Shown piece by piece: positions 27,197 through 36,913 of a stretch of DNA of 64,000 bases. The first letter of the stretch is position 1, and each line of letters starts with the position of its first letter. The position numbers and the translations under genes are program-made. The notes below the pieces were generated by a model. It saw only the letters and a list, made by a program, of their open reading frames with translations. It had not been told where the DNA came from and ran no database searches. The DNA is taken from positions 124,001-188,000 of the forward strand of contig NZ_JACHEG010000002.1 in the NCBI RefSeq assembly GCF_014201355.1. Direction: 5' to 3'. This stretch comes from Aliirhizobium wenxiniae. Lineage in GTDB: Bacteria; Pseudomonadota; Alphaproteobacteria; Rhizobiales; Rhizobiaceae.

Positions 27197-29311
27197 TCAG
27201 AATTTGACCGTATAATTGCTGCGCAGCCAGACCGTCGGATCCTGGCCCTTGGTCGTAGCATTGACCATGAACGAGGCGACGCCCTTGCCGAGATCGAATT
27301 CGGCGCCGAGACCACCGCGCGCCCAGAACTGCTGCAGATCCTGGCCTTCAAGGTTGAAGTCGCTCATGCCGACCGGCAACCCGGCAATCGTGCCGCTCGT
27401 CGCGGCAGCATGACTTTCAAACTGGTAGTCCAGCTCGGCCTTGGCCAGCAAACGAACAGTGTCATTTAGCGGACGAACGAAATCGGCACCGAGACGGGCG
27501 ATCGTGGAGTGATCGCTGCTGCCGTCGAATTCAACAGGGAACGAGCCGCCGGTTTCGGTGAAGGCATCGACCTTAGTGTGTGCGTAGGAAAGGCCGATAT
27601 AGGGGGTGATCGCCGTTTCGTCGATCGTCACCGCATTCAGCCAGTCGAAGCGGATCTTGGCGCCCCAGGTTTCGGCATTGGTGTCACCGTCGGAATAGTC
27701 GGTCCCGGCTCCGGCCAGATAACCGCGGCGGCTGTCGATGCTGCTGCGTCCCCAGTAGCCGCCGACCGTCACATAGACGTTCTTGCCGAGATCGGCCGAG
27801 ACTTCCGGCGAAAGGTAGAAGCCGCGCTGGCGCACGTCGCCGCCAGCATCGAGATCCTGATCGGTATAGGTGACACCGGCAGAGATGCGTGCCGTGACGC
27901 CGTCGGCAATGCCGTAACCGAAGCCGAAGTCGCCGAGAGCAAGGCCACCATCGGCATGATCGCCGTTGTCATAACCGCCGTCGATAGTACCCCAGACGGA
28001 GCGCTGGCCGACATCAAGCAGGTTGCGCATCGGCGCGCCCTGGGCACCGAACATGATAGTATCGGCGCTGCCGACGCCGCTCTGGACGATGACGTTGCTT
28101 GCTGCAACGACGGTCGGGAAAAACTCGGCCGTGTCGATGATGCTGGTCCGTGCGATATAGGTCGTTCCGCTTGCCGTCTGGCCTACAATGACATTGCCGT
28201 CATCGGAAATGAAGTCGGCGGTCTGAGTCGTAATCTCGCCGATGGTGCCGCCCTGGTTCTCTACCCATTCCTCGACCGTCTCCATACCGGTCGCCTCGGT
28301 CCAGACAAAGCCGTGATAGACAGCCTCGGCATCGTTCGAAGTGCCGATGACGACGGAACCATCGGCACTCAAGTCGCGGGCATAGGAATAGTCACCGCCG
28401 AGCGTACCGAGATCCGTCATTGTCGATGTGGCCGCAGTGTAACGATAGGCATGACGTTCAGTGTTGCCCGTAAGATGAGCGGACCCCACCAGCACGCTGC
28501 CGTCGCCGTTCATCGCAGAAAAGCTGGTCCAGGTTCCACCGAGTGACCCAATGTCCACCATGCCCGTTGCCTCGGTCCAGCGAAACACGCCGCTCGTCAG
28601 GTTATTGCTACCGGAACCGGCGACAACCGAGCCGTCGTTGCTGACCGCACTGGCAGCGGAGTATTCATAAAGCGTATCGATGTTGACCATCGTCTGGGTA
28701 GCCGCTTTCCAGACGAAAGCATGATAATGCTGATCGGCTGTGAAGGCCTGGCCGACAACGGTAGTGCTATCGTCGCTAATATCACTGGCATATGAATAAT
28801 CTCCGCCCAAAGTTCCGAGGCCGATCATCCCGGTCGTTGATGTCCAGTAAAAAGCCTGGCTATACGTGTTCGGGCTATAGGCGCTTCCTACTACGGCAGT
28901 TCCATCACCGCTGACAGCCCGAGCCAAAACCTCGGTGGCATTTGCATCAATGGCGCCAAGATCGACGAAACCATTCGCGGCGGTCCATACGTAAGACGAG
29001 ATCCGACCGGTCGTGCCGTCCTGATAGTAGCCCGTCACAGTCTTGCCGTCGGAGCTTAGATCGCTCGCATAGATATAACTCGCGACGGACGGCGATGCGA
29101 TCTCCTGAATTTCGCCGGTTACAGTGTTCGTAAGCTGTATGACGTAATTTCCCGTGTTGGGATCATAGACTTCATCAAGCATGACGGATCCGTCACTGCT
29201 CAGACCGGTAATACTCGATCCCGACGCTGCCTGCGCGAGCGGAACAATACCGAAAAAACCCGCGAGCGCCGAGCTCGCAAGTAGACAAATAGTTTTATGC
29301 TTCAGAAACAT
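27197..29311 (-). CDS. Autotransporter with HAF-type repeats
   Basis: 704-residue type V secreted protein. Signal peptide at 1-29 (CLLASSALAGFFGIVPLAQA). The passenger (about 30-380) is built from about six imperfect ~40-residue repeats of the form DLGTLGGDYSYA..S.DGSVVVG...HAFxWTxATGM, the 'HAF' extracellular repeat. The C-terminal ~280 residues are an outer-membrane autotransporter barrel ending in the typical aromatic residue (NYTVKF). A surface display or adhesion role is inferred from architecture. It is monocistronic, with its own terminator. The ribosome site is weak (GAGTG). No protease motif is seen in the passenger. Confidence 0.88.
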   Translation of the reverse strand: MFLKHKTICLLASSALAGFFGIVPLAQAASGSSITGLSSDGSVMLDEVYDPNTGNYVIQLTNTVTGEIQEIASPSVASYIYASDLSSDGKTVTGYYQDGTTGRISSYVWTAANGFVDLGAIDANATEVLARAVSGDGTAVVGSAYSPNTYSQAFYWTSTTGMIGLGTLGGDYSYASDISDDSTTVVGQAFTADQHYHAFVWKAATQTMVNIDTLYEYSAASAVSNDGSVVAGSGSNNLTSGVFRWTEATGMVDIGSLGGTWTSFSAMNGDGSVLVGSAHLTGNTERHAYRYTAATSTMTDLGTLGGDYSYARDLSADGSVVIGTSNDAEAVYHGFVWTEATGMETVEEWVENQGGTIGEITTQTADFISDDGNVIVGQTASGTTYIARTSIIDTAEFFPTVVAASNVIVQSGVGSADTIMFGAQGAPMRNLLDVGQRSVWGTIDGGYDNGDHADGGLALGDFGFGYGIADGVTARISAGVTYTDQDLDAGGDVRQRGFYLSPEVSADLGKNVYVTVGGYWGRSSIDSRRGYLAGAGTDYSDGDTNAETWGAKIRFDWLNAVTIDETAITPYIGLSYAHTKVDAFTETGGSFPVEFDGSSDHSTIARLGADFVRPLNDTVRLLAKAELDYQFESHAAATSGTIAGLPVGMSDFNLEGQDLQQFWARGGLGAEFDLGKGVASFMVNATTKGQDPTVWLRSNYTVKF

Positions 29312-29569
29312 TTTCAGAACACTCGCTGATCATTCGAAATGGATGCCGACAGCGATGCCGAGATATGAAATGCCCCAGAAAAAATTGAACCGCTCATATT
29401 TCAAAATTTAGAATCGCTTGCCCCCAACAACAAAAGAGCAGCGATGCACTTGAGCTGACAAGTAGTTGGAAAACCACTTGAAGCACTTTCCTGACGAACG
29501 CCAATAAAGGGAACCATGTGTTGCCGCGCAGCATCACTATGGGATACCTGGAATTGATCTTCGCATGCA

Positions 29570-29590
29570 GTCTCCATCACAGATGGAGAC
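29570..29590. repeat. Perfect hairpin GTCTCCATC-ACA-GATGGAGAC
   Basis: 9-bp perfect inverted repeat with a 3-base loop and no T run, 17 bp beyond the hupB terminator. It could be an operator, a processing hairpin or the end of a small RNA. Confidence 0.4.
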
Positions 29591-29605
29591 ATAATCGAGC
29601 GCAAC

Positions 29606-29634
29606 AAAAAACCCCGGAGACAATCCGGGGTTTT
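29606..29634 (-). terminator. Terminator of hupB
   Basis: Stem AAAACCCCGGA / TCCGGGGTTTT with loop GACAA and a six-T run on the minus strand; 33 bp past the hupB stop. Confidence 0.85.
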
Positions 29635-29667
29635 GTTACCATGGCAGATACACTGCCCGGTAAAATC

Positions 29668-29946
29668 TTACTTGCCGTTTACGGCGTCCTTCAGACCCTT
29701 GCCGGCCGAGAACTTCGGAACGTTGCGAGCCGGGATATCGACTTCTGCGCCGGTCGACGGGTTGCGGCCCTTGGAGGCTTCGCGGCGGGATACGGAGAAG
29801 CTGCCGAAGCCAGCGAGGCGAATGTCGCCGCCGTTCTTCAGTTCGCCCTGTACGGTTTCGAATACTGCGTCCACGGCGGATGCGGCGTCAGCCTTGGAGA
29901 GACCAGCCTTTTCGGCAACTGCGGAAACCAGCTCGTTCTTGTTCAT
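29668..29946 (-). CDS. hupB: HU-family DNA-binding protein
   Basis: 92-residue histone-like protein that bends and compacts DNA. It begins MNKNELVSAVAEKAGLSK and has the family signature GFGSFSVSRREASKGRNP and the DNA-minor-groove arm (NPSTGAEVDIPA). Ribosome site AGGGATGG. Placed downstream of lon on the same strand with 191 bp and a lon terminator between, so it has its own promoter; lon-hupB adjacency is common in proteobacteria. Confidence 0.97.
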   Translation of the reverse strand: MNKNELVSAVAEKAGLSKADAASAVDAVFETVQGELKNGGDIRLAGFGSFSVSRREASKGRNPSTGAEVDIPARNVPKFSAGKGLKDAVNGK

Positions 29947-30077
29947 GTTTCCATCCCTTTCTACGGTTTTGGAACGACTCGATTAGTCGGCGCCGACAAT
30001 AGTTTTGCGTCGGTGCTTGGCAACCCAAAAGCTCTGAGATCGCCTGAAAAACAAGGGGTTTCATGCATTTTTCACAA

Positions 30078-30103
30078 AAAAAGCCGGCTTTCGCCGGCTT
30101 TCT
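30078..30103 (-). terminator. Terminator of lon
   Basis: Stem AAAGCCGGC / GCCGGCTTT, loop TTTC, followed by a seven-T run on the minus strand; 35 bp past the lon stop. Confidence 0.85.
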
Positions 30104-30137
30104 CCACAATTCAAACTTGGTTGGCCCGAGCGATCGC

Positions 30138-32558
30138 TCAATGGGCGATCGTCGTTGCGCCGTCTTCGGAGCCTTCGACATTGGCGATAACCGGTGTCTC
30201 AACCGTGCCATCCCATTCAATCGGTTCGGGGCGACGCACCAGAGCATGCTTGATAACTTCGCCCATGCGGGACACGGGGATGATCTCCATGCCGTTCTTC
30301 ACATTGTCCGGAATGTCTGCCAGGTCCTTGGCATTTTCTTCCGGGATCAGAACCGTCTTGATGTTACCGCGAAGAGCCGCAAGCAGCTTTTCCTTCAAGC
30401 CACCGATCGGCAGCACGCGGCCGCGAAGGGTGATCTCACCGGTCATGGCGACATCCTTGCGGACCGGGATGCCGGTCATGATCGAGACGATCGCGGTGGC
30501 CATGCCGACGCCGGCCGAGGGGCCATCCTTCGGGGTCGCACCTTCCGGCACGTGGACGTGGATGTCCGACTTGTCGAAACGTGGCGGCTCGATGCCGAAA
30601 TCGACAGCGCGCGAACGGACATACGAAGCCGCAGCCGAGATCGATTCCTTCATCACGTCCTTCAGGTTGCCGGTAACGGTCATGCGACCCTTGCCCGGCA
30701 TCATGACGCCTTCGATGGTCAGCAGCTCGCCGCCGACTTCCGTCCAGGCGAGACCGGTGACTACACCCACCTGATCCTCACCTTCGGCCTCGCCGTGGCG
30801 ATAACGCGGAACACCGAGGTAATCCGAAATGTTGGCAGCCGTGATGGCAACCGACTTCGTCTTGCCCTTGATGATCTCGGTCACTGCCTTGCGGGCGAGC
30901 TTCATCAGCTCGCGCTCGAAGGAACGAACGCCGGCTTCGCGGGTGTACTGCTGGCTGATCGCCATCAGGGCATCGTCCGAAACAGAGAATTCGTTCGGCT
31001 GCAGCGCATGTTCCTTGATGGCCTTCGGCAGAAGGTGACGCTTGGCGATCTCGCGCTTCTCATCTTCCGTGTAACCGGCGATGCGGATGATCTCCATGCG
31101 GTCCATCAGCGGACCCGGAATGTTGAGCGTGTTCGCCGTGGTGATGAACATCACGTCGGACAGGTCGTATTCGACTTCCAGGTAGTGATCCATGAAGGTC
31201 GAGTTCTGGGCCGGATCGAGAACTTCCAAGAGGGCAGCCGACGGATCGCCACGGAAATCAGAGCCCATCTTGTCGATTTCATCGAGCAGGAAGAGCGGGT
31301 TGGACTTCTTGGCCTTCTTCATCGACTGGATGATCTTGCCAGGCATGGACCCGATATAGGTGCGGCGGTGACCGCGGATTTCGGCTTCGTCACGGACGCC
31401 ACCGAGCGCCATGCGCACGTATTCGCGGCCGGTCGCCTTGGCGATCGACTGGGCGAGCGACGTTTTACCGACACCAGGAGGGCCAACGAGGCAGAGGATC
31501 GGTCCCTTGATCTTGGTGGCACGCGCCTGAACCGCCAGATATTCGACGATACGCTCCTTGACCTTTTCCAGACCGAAATGATCCTGCTCGAGGATTTTTT
31601 CGGCATTGTTGAGGTCGGCCTTTATCTTCGACTTCTTGGCCCACGGAATACCGAGCAGCCAGTCGAGATAATTGCGCACGACAGTGGCTTCCGCCGACAT
31701 CGGGCTCATCTGGCGAAGCTTCTTCAGTTCGGCATCCGCCTTTTCGCGGGCTTCCTTGGAAAGCTTGGTCTTGCCGATGCGCTCTTCCAGTTCGGCCATC
31801 TCGTCACGGCCTTCCTCGCCGTCACCGAGCTCCTTCTGGATCGCCTTCATCTGTTCGTTCAGGTAATATTCGCGCTGGGTCTTCTCCATCTGGCGTTTTA
31901 CACGCGAGCGGATGCGCTTCTCGACCTGAAGGACGGAAATCTCACCTTCCATGAAGCCGAGCGCCTTTTCCAGACGCAGCTTGATCGACACCGTTTCCAG
32001 CATTTCCTGCTTTTCGGTAATCTTGATCGACAGGTGCGAGGCAACCGTGTCAGCAAGCTTCGAGTAGTCCTCGATCTGGCTGGCGGCGCCGACGACTTCC
32101 GGCGAGATCTTCTTGTTCAGCTTGACGTAGTTCTCGAACTCGGAGACGACCGAGCGAGACAGGGCCTCGACCTCAACGGCGTCTTCCTCCGGTTCCTCGA
32201 GAACTTCGGCCTTTGCCTCATAGAACTCCTCACGGTCGGTATAGGTGTCGATCTCGGCGCGCGCGCGGCCTTCGACCAGAACCTTGACCGTGCCGTCGGG
32301 CAATTTCAGGAGTTGCAGAACATTGGCGACCGTGCCGACCTTGTAGATTGCGTCGGGTTCCGGATCGTCGTCGCTGGCATTGATCTGGGTGACTAGCATG
32401 ATCTGCTTGTCCGACCCCATGACCTCCTCAAGCGCGCGGATGGATTTCTCACGTCCGACGAACAGGGGAACGATCATGTGCGGGAAGACCACAATGTCGC
32501 GCAATGGCAGGACCGGATAGGTCGCAGTGCCGGATGCTGCAGACGTTGAACTTGTCAT
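30138..32558 (-). CDS. lon: ATP-dependent protease Lon
   Basis: 806-residue cytoplasmic AAA+ serine protease that removes damaged and regulatory proteins. N-terminal LON substrate domain ([13 protein letters not shown]), Walker [10 protein letters not shown] (about 362-370), Walker [11 protein letters not shown], and the protease domain with the catalytic serine in KDGPSAGVG (about 680) and lysine in GGLKEKL (about 722). Full length. SD AAAGGA before the ATG. It follows clpX on the minus strand but has its own promoter region. A 777-codon antisense frame is a shadow. Confidence 0.98.
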   Translation of the reverse strand: MTSSTSAASGTATYPVLPLRDIVVFPHMIVPLFVGREKSIRALEEVMGSDKQIMLVTQINASDDDPEPDAIYKVGTVANVLQLLKLPDGTVKVLVEGRARAEIDTYTDREEFYEAKAEVLEEPEEDAVEVEALSRSVVSEFENYVKLNKKISPEVVGAASQIEDYSKLADTVASHLSIKITEKQEMLETVSIKLRLEKALGFMEGEISVLQVEKRIRSRVKRQMEKTQREYYLNEQMKAIQKELGDGEEGRDEMAELEERIGKTKLSKEAREKADAELKKLRQMSPMSAEATVVRNYLDWLLGIPWAKKSKIKADLNNAEKILEQDHFGLEKVKERIVEYLAVQARATKIKGPILCLVGPPGVGKTSLAQSIAKATGREYVRMALGGVRDEAEIRGHRRTYIGSMPGKIIQSMKKAKKSNPLFLLDEIDKMGSDFRGDPSAALLEVLDPAQNSTFMDHYLEVEYDLSDVMFITTANTLNIPGPLMDRMEIIRIAGYTEDEKREIAKRHLLPKAIKEHALQPNEFSVSDDALMAISQQYTREAGVRSFERELMKLARKAVTEIIKGKTKSVAITAANISDYLGVPRYRHGEAEGEDQVGVVTGLAWTEVGGELLTIEGVMMPGKGRMTVTGNLKDVMKESISAAASYVRSRAVDFGIEPPRFDKSDIHVHVPEGATPKDGPSAGVGMATAIVSIMTGIPVRKDVAMTGEITLRGRVLPIGGLKEKLLAALRGNIKTVLIPEENAKDLADIPDNVKNGMEIIPVSRMGEVIKHALVRRPEPIEWDGTVETPVIANVEGSEDGATTIAH

Positions 32559-32974
32559 CTTGTTTCCTTTCCATCGTCCCGTTTCCGGGATGGCCCGAGC
32601 AATTACCCAGGCACTTCACTCCCGCTCAAGGTGGAGCTTTCCTATGTCATTTTCAAGCCTTGCAGCAGCCCAGCCATCACCAACATGACAGGGATATTAC
32701 AAAGCGCCCGCATAAATATCTGACGTTGCCATTATCCGCGGGGCCGACCCGGCCATCGACGGAAACGTGAATCGCATTCAACCTAACACAGAAGCCGAAA
32801 AACCGAAGCAGCGAGAACAATCATGATCTGCGTGCTTCACGTCTAAAGCAAGCTGAATATCGCGCAACCGTCCGCATTGGGGATTTCCCCAGAACGCAGC
32901 TAACAACCACAGCTTACCTACGAAAAGAGGCCCCAATACGGGGCCTCGATCAAATCTATACTACTGGTCCCGGC
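32559..32974. other. Gap between clpX and lon
   Basis: 416 bases without a supported gene: the lon promoter region on the minus strand and the clpX terminator. A CTTGAAA element at 32651-32657 (minus) could be a sigma-32 -35 box, but no convincing -10 follows. A 6-bp inverted repeat TGGGGA-TT-TCCCCA sits at 32878-32891. Confidence 0.4.
32923..32947 (-). terminator. Terminator of clpX
   Basis: Stem GAGGCCCC / GGGGCCTC with loop AATAC and TTTTCG beyond it on the minus strand; 28 bp past the stop. Confidence 0.75.
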
Positions 32975-34252
32975 TCAGGCCGAGACATTGGCTTTCTCGT
33001 CCTGGCGATCCGCATAGATGTAAAGCGGACGGGCATTGCCCTTCACCACATCGTCGGAGATGACGACTTCGCGGACGCCATCGAGGGCCGGAAGTTCGAA
33101 CATCGTGTCGAGCAGGATCTTTTCCATGATCGAACGAAGGCCGCGGGCGCCGGTCTTGCGCACGATCGCCTTGCGGGCGATTTCGCGAAGGGCGTCCTCG
33201 TGGAAGGTCAGTTCCACGTCTTCCATCTCGAACAGGCGCTGATACTGCTTGATCAGTGCGTTCTTCGGCTCGGACAGGATCTGGATAAGCGCATCCTCAT
33301 CGAGATCCTCGAGCGTTGCCAGAACCGGCAGACGACCGATGAATTCCGGGATGAGGCCGAACTTGACCAGATCTTCCGGCTCCAGTTCACGCAGCACTTC
33401 GCCAACGCGGCGGTCGTCAGCAGCCTTGACGGATGCGCCGAAACCGATCGAGGTCTTCTCGCCACGGGCGGAGATGATCTTGTCGAGACCAGCGAATGCA
33501 CCGCCGCAGATGAACAGGATGTTCGTCGTGTCGACCTGCAGGAATTCCTGCTGCGGATGCTTGCGGCCGCCTTGCGGCGGAACCGAGGCAACCGTGCCTT
33601 CCATGATCTTCAGAAGCGCCTGCTGAACGCCCTCGCCCGACACGTCGCGGGTTATCGACGGGTTGTCCGACTTGCGCGAGATCTTGTCGACTTCGTCGAT
33701 ATAGACGATGCCGCGCTGGGCGCGCTCGACGTTGTAGTCGGCAGCCTGCAGAAGCTTCAGGATGATGTTTTCGACGTCCTCACCGACATAACCGGCTTCG
33801 GTCAGCGTCGTTGCATCAGCCATGGTGAAGGGAACGTCGATGATGCGGGCGAGCGTCTGGGCAAGATAGGTCTTGCCGCAACCGGTCGGGCCGACCAGCA
33901 TGATGTTCGACTTCGCAAGCTCGACATCGCCGCCCTTGGAGGCATGCGCGAGGCGCTTGTAATGGTTGTGTACGGCGACCGACAGGATGCGCTTGGCCTG
34001 CTGCTGGCCGATGACGTATTCGTCGAGAACCTTGATGATGTCCTGGGGCGTGGGAACGCCGTCGCGGGACTTGACCATCGAGGTCTTGTTCTCTTCGCGA
34101 ATAATGTCCATGCACAGTTCAACGCATTCATCGCAGATGAATACGGTCGGTCCGGCAATCAGCTTGCGGACCTCGTGCTGGCTCTTTCCGCAGAAGGAGC
34201 AGTATAGGGTATTCTTGGAGTCGCCGCCGTTGCCGCTGCTGACTTTGCTCAT
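32975..34252 (-). CDS. clpX: ATP-dependent Clp protease ATPase subunit ClpX
   Basis: Unfoldase that feeds substrates to ClpP. 425 residues from the ATG at 34252, which has AAGGA upstream and gives the conserved start [10 protein letters not shown]; the frame extends 17 codons further but without support. The N-terminal zinc-binding domain has four cysteines (CSFC...CDEC), Walker A is GPTGCGKTY, Walker B is VYIDEVDK, and the ClpP-contacting IGF-like loop is IGFGA. It follows clpP on the same strand after about 280 bp, the usual order. In Caulobacter ClpXP drives cell-cycle proteolysis; a similar role is likely here. Confidence 0.97.
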   Translation of the reverse strand: MSKVSSGNGGDSKNTLYCSFCGKSQHEVRKLIAGPTVFICDECVELCMDIIREENKTSMVKSRDGVPTPQDIIKVLDEYVIGQQQAKRILSVAVHNHYKRLAHASKGGDVELAKSNIMLVGPTGCGKTYLAQTLARIIDVPFTMADATTLTEAGYVGEDVENIILKLLQAADYNVERAQRGIVYIDEVDKISRKSDNPSITRDVSGEGVQQALLKIMEGTVASVPPQGGRKHPQQEFLQVDTTNILFICGGAFAGLDKIISARGEKTSIGFGASVKAADDRRVGEVLRELEPEDLVKFGLIPEFIGRLPVLATLEDLDEDALIQILSEPKNALIKQYQRLFEMEDVELTFHEDALREIARKAIVRKTGARGLRSIMEKILLDTMFELPALDGVREVVISDDVVKGNARPLYIYADRQDEKANVSA

Positions 34253-34531
34253 ATCACTTTCCTTCCAGCACTCTGCGCTCACGTACAAACGGGCGCAGTC
34301 CACTCAACCGCTGCCGGCACGTGACACCGACGGGCTTCACGTGCCTGCCCTTCTTCGGAGGTACTCTACCGGTCCGTATAACGGTCCGGCGGCAACGAAA
34401 CCCCTAAGAAACAAATGCTATGTCATAAAAGTTCAACACAGCATTAATAGTTACTAATAGCGCTTTCCGACCGACTTGAAACCCCTTTTTGCTCACATCG
34501 GGGTTACAGTGGCGGAAAGGCTACAACCCAA

Positions 34532-35164
34532 TCAGCCTTCCGAGCCGCCTTCGAGCTCCTGACGCGAGGTCAGGATCTTGTCGATGACGCCCCATTCCTG
34601 GGATTCGTCAGCGGTCATGAAGTGGTCGCGATCGAGGGTCTTTTCGACTTCCTCGTAGGTGCGGCCGGTGTGCTTTACATAAACTTCGTTCAGGCGGCGC
34701 TTCATCTTGAGGATGTCGCGGGCATGACGCTCGATGTCCGAGGCCTGACCCTGGAAGCCGCCTGACGGCTGATGCACCATGATGCGGGCGTTCGGCGTTG
34801 CAAACCGCATACCCTTTTCACCAGCGCAAAGAAGCAGCGAGCCCATCGAGGCGGCCTGGCCGATGCAAAGCGTCGAAACGGCCGGCTTGATGAACTGCAT
34901 CGTGTCGTAGATCGCCATGCCGGCGGTAACCACGCCACCCGGCGAATTGATGTAAAGCGCGATTTCCTTCTTCGGGTTCTCGGCTTCGAGGAAAAGCAGC
35001 TGGGCGCAGACGAGCGACGCCATGTGATCTTCCACCGGACCGGTCAGGAAAATGATGCGCTCCTTCAACAGGCGCGAATAGATATCATAAGAGCGCTCAC
35101 CGCGATTGGTCTGTTCGACGACCATAGGCACCAGGGCCATTGCGGTATCAACTGGATTTTTCAT
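34532..35164 (-). CDS. clpP: ATP-dependent Clp protease proteolytic subunit ClpP
   Basis: 210-residue serine peptidase forming the double-heptamer chamber used with ClpX and ClpA. The catalytic triad is visible: Ser in GQAASMGS, His in [10 protein letters not shown], Asp in LDRDHFM. The N-terminal [18 protein letters not shown] is typical. SD AAGGAC lies before the ATG. A heat-shock-like promoter is seen 70-100 bases upstream. Confidence 0.97.
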   Translation of the reverse strand: MKNPVDTAMALVPMVVEQTNRGERSYDIYSRLLKERIIFLTGPVEDHMASLVCAQLLFLEAENPKKEIALYINSPGGVVTAGMAIYDTMQFIKPAVSTLCIGQAASMGSLLLCAGEKGMRFATPNARIMVHQPSGGFQGQASDIERHARDILKMKRRLNEVYVKHTGRTYEEVEKTLDRDHFMTADESQEWGVIDKILTSRQELEGGSEG

Positions 35165-35562
35165 GTCCGTCCTTTGTCAAATGCCTTGCCGAAGGCAGCA
35201 TGGCGCTCCGGAATCATTGGAATGGGTCAACCCCTACATAGAGTGTCAATGCCCGGTACTTCAAGACGGAGAGCCCGATATCCTTAACTCGCAATCCTCA
35301 ACCCCGTAACGACGACTTCAACTCTAAAGGAATCACCAAGCCGATCGCATCCGCGCTGTCGCGAATAAATCACTCCGGCTCAATGCTGCACAGGTAATGC
35401 GCACCGGCTTTTTCGCAGCCAAGGTAAAGCGGAGGTAAATCATACAACGCAACCGCACCTTATGTCGGATACGATGAGTCAGACAGGCACTTTACGCAAA
35501 CCTCACCTTAAACTTTCGACGTTATACACGCCGCATGCCGAGGTTCGGCGAGGAGTGTTGCG
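35165..35562. other. Divergent gap between clpP and the diguanylate cyclase gene
   Basis: 398 bases: the heat-shock-like clpP promoter at its left end, and near its right end a small hairpin (GCCGA-GGT-TCGGC, 35537-35549) directly against the Shine-Dalgarno of the next gene. No supported ORF in the middle. Confidence 0.4.
35236..35265 (-). promoter_or_regulatory. Candidate sigma-32 (RpoH) promoter of clpP
   Basis: Minus strand CTTGAA (-35), 16 bases, CTCTATGT (-10), close to the heat-shock consensus CTTGAA-N(14-17)-CYTATNT. The predicted start lies about 65 bases before clpP, which is RpoH-dependent in related bacteria. Confidence 0.5.
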
Positions 35563-36810
35563 TTGGATATTGTCACAGGTTTCATGATCTGGGCCGCTGA
35601 GGCCAGCACGATCGGTGTGCTTTTATGGTCACGCTGGTTTTATGAGCGCCAGTCATTTTACTTCACGTGGGGAACCGGCTTCATTTTTCACGGCCTCGGC
35701 GTCGGCATGGTCGCGCTGCGCGGGACATTGCCGGATTTCATCTCGATCGAAATCGCCAATGTCATGGCGCTCGCCGGCATAGGCTTGTGGGTTGCCGGCA
35801 TGCTGCAGTTCGACAAGCGGCGGGTGGAACCCTTCATCGCCATTCCGTCGCTGATCTTCGTGGCGGGCATGCTGCTGGAGCCGGTACGGAACAATTTCAG
35901 CTATCGTGTCGCCTTGTTCCACGGTGCTGCATCGGTAGGATATCTGATGCTGATCGCCACCGTTCTATGGGGTGAAAACGGCCGCTCGCAGACCCGCCGC
36001 GTTTTTGCCGCCTGTGTCGGTGTCCAGGTTCTGTCGAGCACGGTCGTTGCGATCTTTGCCCTGATCAGCCAACCGCAGTCCTTTGCGGCCGGCAACAGTT
36101 CCTTCCTGCTGCTTCTGGTCGCTGCACTATGCTTCATCGCCGCCATCATGAGCGGCAGCAAGCTCATCAACGAGCGCAATGAAGCCAAGCTGAAACTGCT
36201 CGCCGTTACCGATCCACTGACCAACCTTCTCAATCGTCGCGGATTGATAGACCAGTTCCACACTCTGAAGCGAATGCACTCGGGCGAAGGCGGATTACTG
36301 GCTCTGATCCATCTGGATCTAGACGGTTTCAAGCAGATCAATGATCTATACGGCCACCAGGCTGGCGACGAGGTGCTGGTCGCCTTCGCAAAAATCGGCA
36401 CGGCCGCGCAGCGGGGACGCGGATCATTCGGCCGCATGGGCGGCGAAGAATTCGCCTCAATCATGTATGTTGCCAACATGATTGAGGCCGCGAGCGTCGC
36501 AGAGGCGATCAGGACTACGCTGAAACAGCAGCCCATCAGCGTCGGCGACCATCAGATACCCGTAACCGTCAGTATCGGTATTTCGCTGGCGGAAATCCGA
36601 TCGGCCAACCTGGACACTCTGCTCAGCACGGCAGACCGCGCACTCTATGTCGCCAAGACAAACGGCCGCGACCGCACGGCGATCGGTACGGAGAGCGATG
36701 TATCGGTCGTTCCTGCGATCGACCACGTTGATACGCAGGATGCCCCGGTCCAGGCCAGCATGACGCAGCAGGTCGCTGCACTGAGGCGGATCGTGGCGAT
36801 CGGCAAGTAA
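35563..36810 (+). CDS. Membrane diguanylate cyclase (GGDEF domain)
   Basis: 415 residues. About six transmembrane helices (1-190) act as a sensor, followed by a GGDEF domain (about 215-375) making cyclic-di-GMP from two GTP. Substrate and metal residues are intact: HLDLDGFKQINDLYGHQAGDEVL and the active-site motif GGEEF. The product-inhibition site is lost: the RxxD position reads RGRG before SFGRMGGEEF. The C-terminal ~40 residues are polar. It starts at TTG (35563) with AGGAG upstream next to a small hairpin. No phosphodiesterase domain. A bdcA orthologue lies 8 kb away. Confidence 0.9.
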   Translation: MDIVTGFMIWAAEASTIGVLLWSRWFYERQSFYFTWGTGFIFHGLGVGMVALRGTLPDFISIEIANVMALAGIGLWVAGMLQFDKRRVEPFIAIPSLIFVAGMLLEPVRNNFSYRVALFHGAASVGYLMLIATVLWGENGRSQTRRVFAACVGVQVLSSTVVAIFALISQPQSFAAGNSSFLLLLVAALCFIAAIMSGSKLINERNEAKLKLLAVTDPLTNLLNRRGLIDQFHTLKRMHSGEGGLLALIHLDLDGFKQINDLYGHQAGDEVLVAFAKIGTAAQRGRGSFGRMGGEEFASIMYVANMIEAASVAEAIRTTLKQQPISVGDHQIPVTVSIGISLAEIRSANLDTLLSTADRALYVAKTNGRDRTAIGTESDVSVVPAIDHVDTQDAPVQASMTQQVAALRRIVAIGK

Positions 36811-36913
36811 GTGTTATGCTCGAAGGAGGCGGCTCCGTTTTTCGGTGCCACCCTCTTGTCTTCGCATGCAGTCTCACCCAAATCCCTCCCACACAAAAAT
36901 GAGAGAGTGGGAC

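Larger units (their letters stand above)
29312..29667. other. Non-coding stretch between the autotransporter gene and hupB
   Basis: 356 bases, AT-rich near 29390-29430, containing the autotransporter promoter (minus strand), a strong 9-bp hairpin at 29570-29590 and the hupB terminator. No supported ORF. Confidence 0.45.

Noticed and set aside
30063..32396. A 777-codon open frame antisense to lon
   Set aside because: High-GC codon bias of lon leaves the opposite strand open. Its composition is histidine/arginine/aspartate-rich with no domain, and it has no ribosome site.
32683..32700. Pho-box-like ATGACAG-N4-ATTACAA upstream of lon
   Set aside because: The second half-site has two mismatches, the distance to lon is about 130 bases, and lon is not an expected PhoB target.
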